6,738 bases of DNA from Lachnospiraceae bacterium. GTDB lineage: Bacteria > Bacillota > Clostridia > Lachnospirales > Lachnospiraceae. The notes beneath the pieces were generated by a model, which was not told where the DNA came from, made no database searches, and saw only the letters and a program-made list of their open reading frames with translations. Where the stretch lies: the NCBI GenBank assembly GCA_009787745.1, contig WQST01000131.1, positions 1 to 6,738 on the forward strand. Reading direction: 5' to 3'. Below are positions 6,067-6,738 of the stretch, one piece after another. Made by a program: the position numbers and the translations under genes. Every line of letters begins with the position of its first letter. The first letter of the stretch is position 1.

Positions 6067-6738
6067 TTACGGGATTAATCCTTCTTTAATTAACAGCTGT
6101 TTGCCATGATCCGATAAAACGAAATTGATAAAGTCCTTTATACTGCCGTCAGGTTCATTTTGGGCGACGAATATAAAAGCCCGGAATAAAGTATAGGTTT
6201 CATTTCTGACATTCTCGGGCGTAGCGTCAATACCGTCGATTTTTATCGCTTTCACGCTTTGATCGACGACGCCCAAAGAGATAAAGCCGATGGAATTAAT
6301 ATCACCTGCGACAAGCTGTTTAATAGCCCCGTTAGAATTTTGGACGATTGCTTTAGGGGTTATCCTGGTTCCGCCCATGACAAGGTCGCTGAATTGGCTT
6401 CTCGTACCCGAACCTTCCTCCCTCGTCATGACATGAATCTTCGCATCATTTCCGCCAAGTTCATTCCAATTAGTGATTTCAGCCGCGTAGATAGCACAGA
6501 TTTGTTCATGCGTCAAATCGGAAACAGGATTTTCGGGATGAATAATAATTGCTAAACCGTCCTTGGCTATTTCGACCGACCATAAATGTTTTTCGCTTTC
6601 TTTAAGAGACCGTGATAACATCCCGATATCGGCGACTTCCGATTCAACGGCATTAATGCCGACCCCCGAACCGCCGCCCTGAACTTCAATATGCCGCTCG
6701 GGATGCAATTTTTCATATTCCTCAGCCAGATATTCAAC
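6067..6738 (-). CDS. pstS: Periplasmic/lipoprotein phosphate-binding protein PstS, 5' end missing
   Basis: The reading frame is open to the window edge, so 223 C-terminal residues are visible and the signal peptide plus the first strand (usually a GSTT-type phosphate loop) lie outside. This is the extracytoplasmic receptor that hands phosphate to PstC-PstA. Visible family motifs, numbered from the first in-frame residue at the edge, are: QGGGSGVGINAV (20-31), ADIGMLSR (36-43), KDGLAIIIHPENPV (59-72), the ITNWNELGG segment (88-96), and the phosphate-binding loop REEGSGTR (106-113) with Arg106, Ser110, Gly111 and Thr112. The protein ends in a typical GKQLLIKEGLIP helix. A TTG at 6708 could be read as a start, but the upstream in-frame codons (VEYLAEEYEK) continue the family alignment, so the gene is truncated by the window and not short. 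The promoter and any Pho box lie beyond 6738. Confidence 0.96.
   Translation of the reverse strand, partial: VEYLAEEYEKLHPERHIEVQGGGSGVGINAVESEVADIGMLSRSLKESEKHLWSVEIAKDGLAIIIHPENPVSDLTHEQICAIYAAEITNWNELGGNDAKIHVMTREEGSGTRSQFSDLVMGGTRITPKAIVQNSNGAIKQLVAGDINSIGFISLGVVDQSVKAIKIDGIDATPENVRNETYTLFRAFIFVAQNEPDGSIKDFINFVLSDHGKQLLIKEGLIP

Noticed and set aside
6067..6708. A short complete gene starting at TTG 6708
   Set aside because: In-frame codons upstream to the window edge extend the PstS alignment, so the gene is simply cut by the window.
1..6738. CRISPR arrays, tRNA or rRNA genes, insertion sequences, prophage or defence genes
   Set aside because: No regularly spaced repeats, cloverleaf-like sequences, transposase-like frames or terminal inverted repeats were found; nearly all DNA is accounted for by the listed genes.

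Overview
This window holds a compact bacterial gene cluster in which every supported gene lies on the minus strand, so transcription runs from high to low coordinates. Shine-Dalgarno sites are strong and purine-rich (AGGAG, AAGGAGG). Intergenic regions are A/T-rich, coding DNA has moderate GC, and the PstA, PstC, PhoU and antiporter proteins look like those of low-to-moderate GC anaerobes. I would guess Bacillota (Clostridia/Negativicutes-like) or a neighbouring phylum. This is inference only: there is no rRNA or other marker to settle it.

Layout in transcription order. (1) A high-affinity phosphate uptake operon runs from the right edge to about 2784: pstS (5' end cut off by the window), pstC, pstA, pstB and phoU, separated by 18-36 nt. 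It ends in a hairpin terminator with a T-tract at 2784-2823. (2) A second unit follows: a promoter-like TATAAT box at 2715-2720, a stand-alone CheY-like receiver protein, and 22 nt later a large CPA1-type Na+(K+)/H+ antiporter with a soluble C-terminal tail of about 260 residues. (3) At the left edge, a separate promoter with a good -35/-10 pair (166-171 and 143-148) drives an unidentified small protein, of which only the first 33 residues are visible.

How the genes work together. PstS captures phosphate outside the membrane, PstC and PstA form the channel, PstB should power it as an ATPase dimer, and PhoU couples transport state to phosphate signalling and limits uptake. No phoB/phoR pair is visible. 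The receiver protein has no DNA-binding domain and so is not PhoB. Its tight pairing with the antiporter suggests a separate ion or pH homeostasis module.

The most notable observation is PstB. Its fold and its LSGGQ, D-loop and H-loop elements are preserved, but three catalytic positions are changed: Walker A Lys to Val, Q-loop Gln to Glu, and Walker B catalytic Glu to Arg. The reading frame is intact and two of these changes need several base substitutions, so sequencing error is unlikely. A second point of interest is a C(UUCG)G-capped hairpin in the pstC-pstA intercistronic mRNA, directly upstream of the pstA ribosome binding site.
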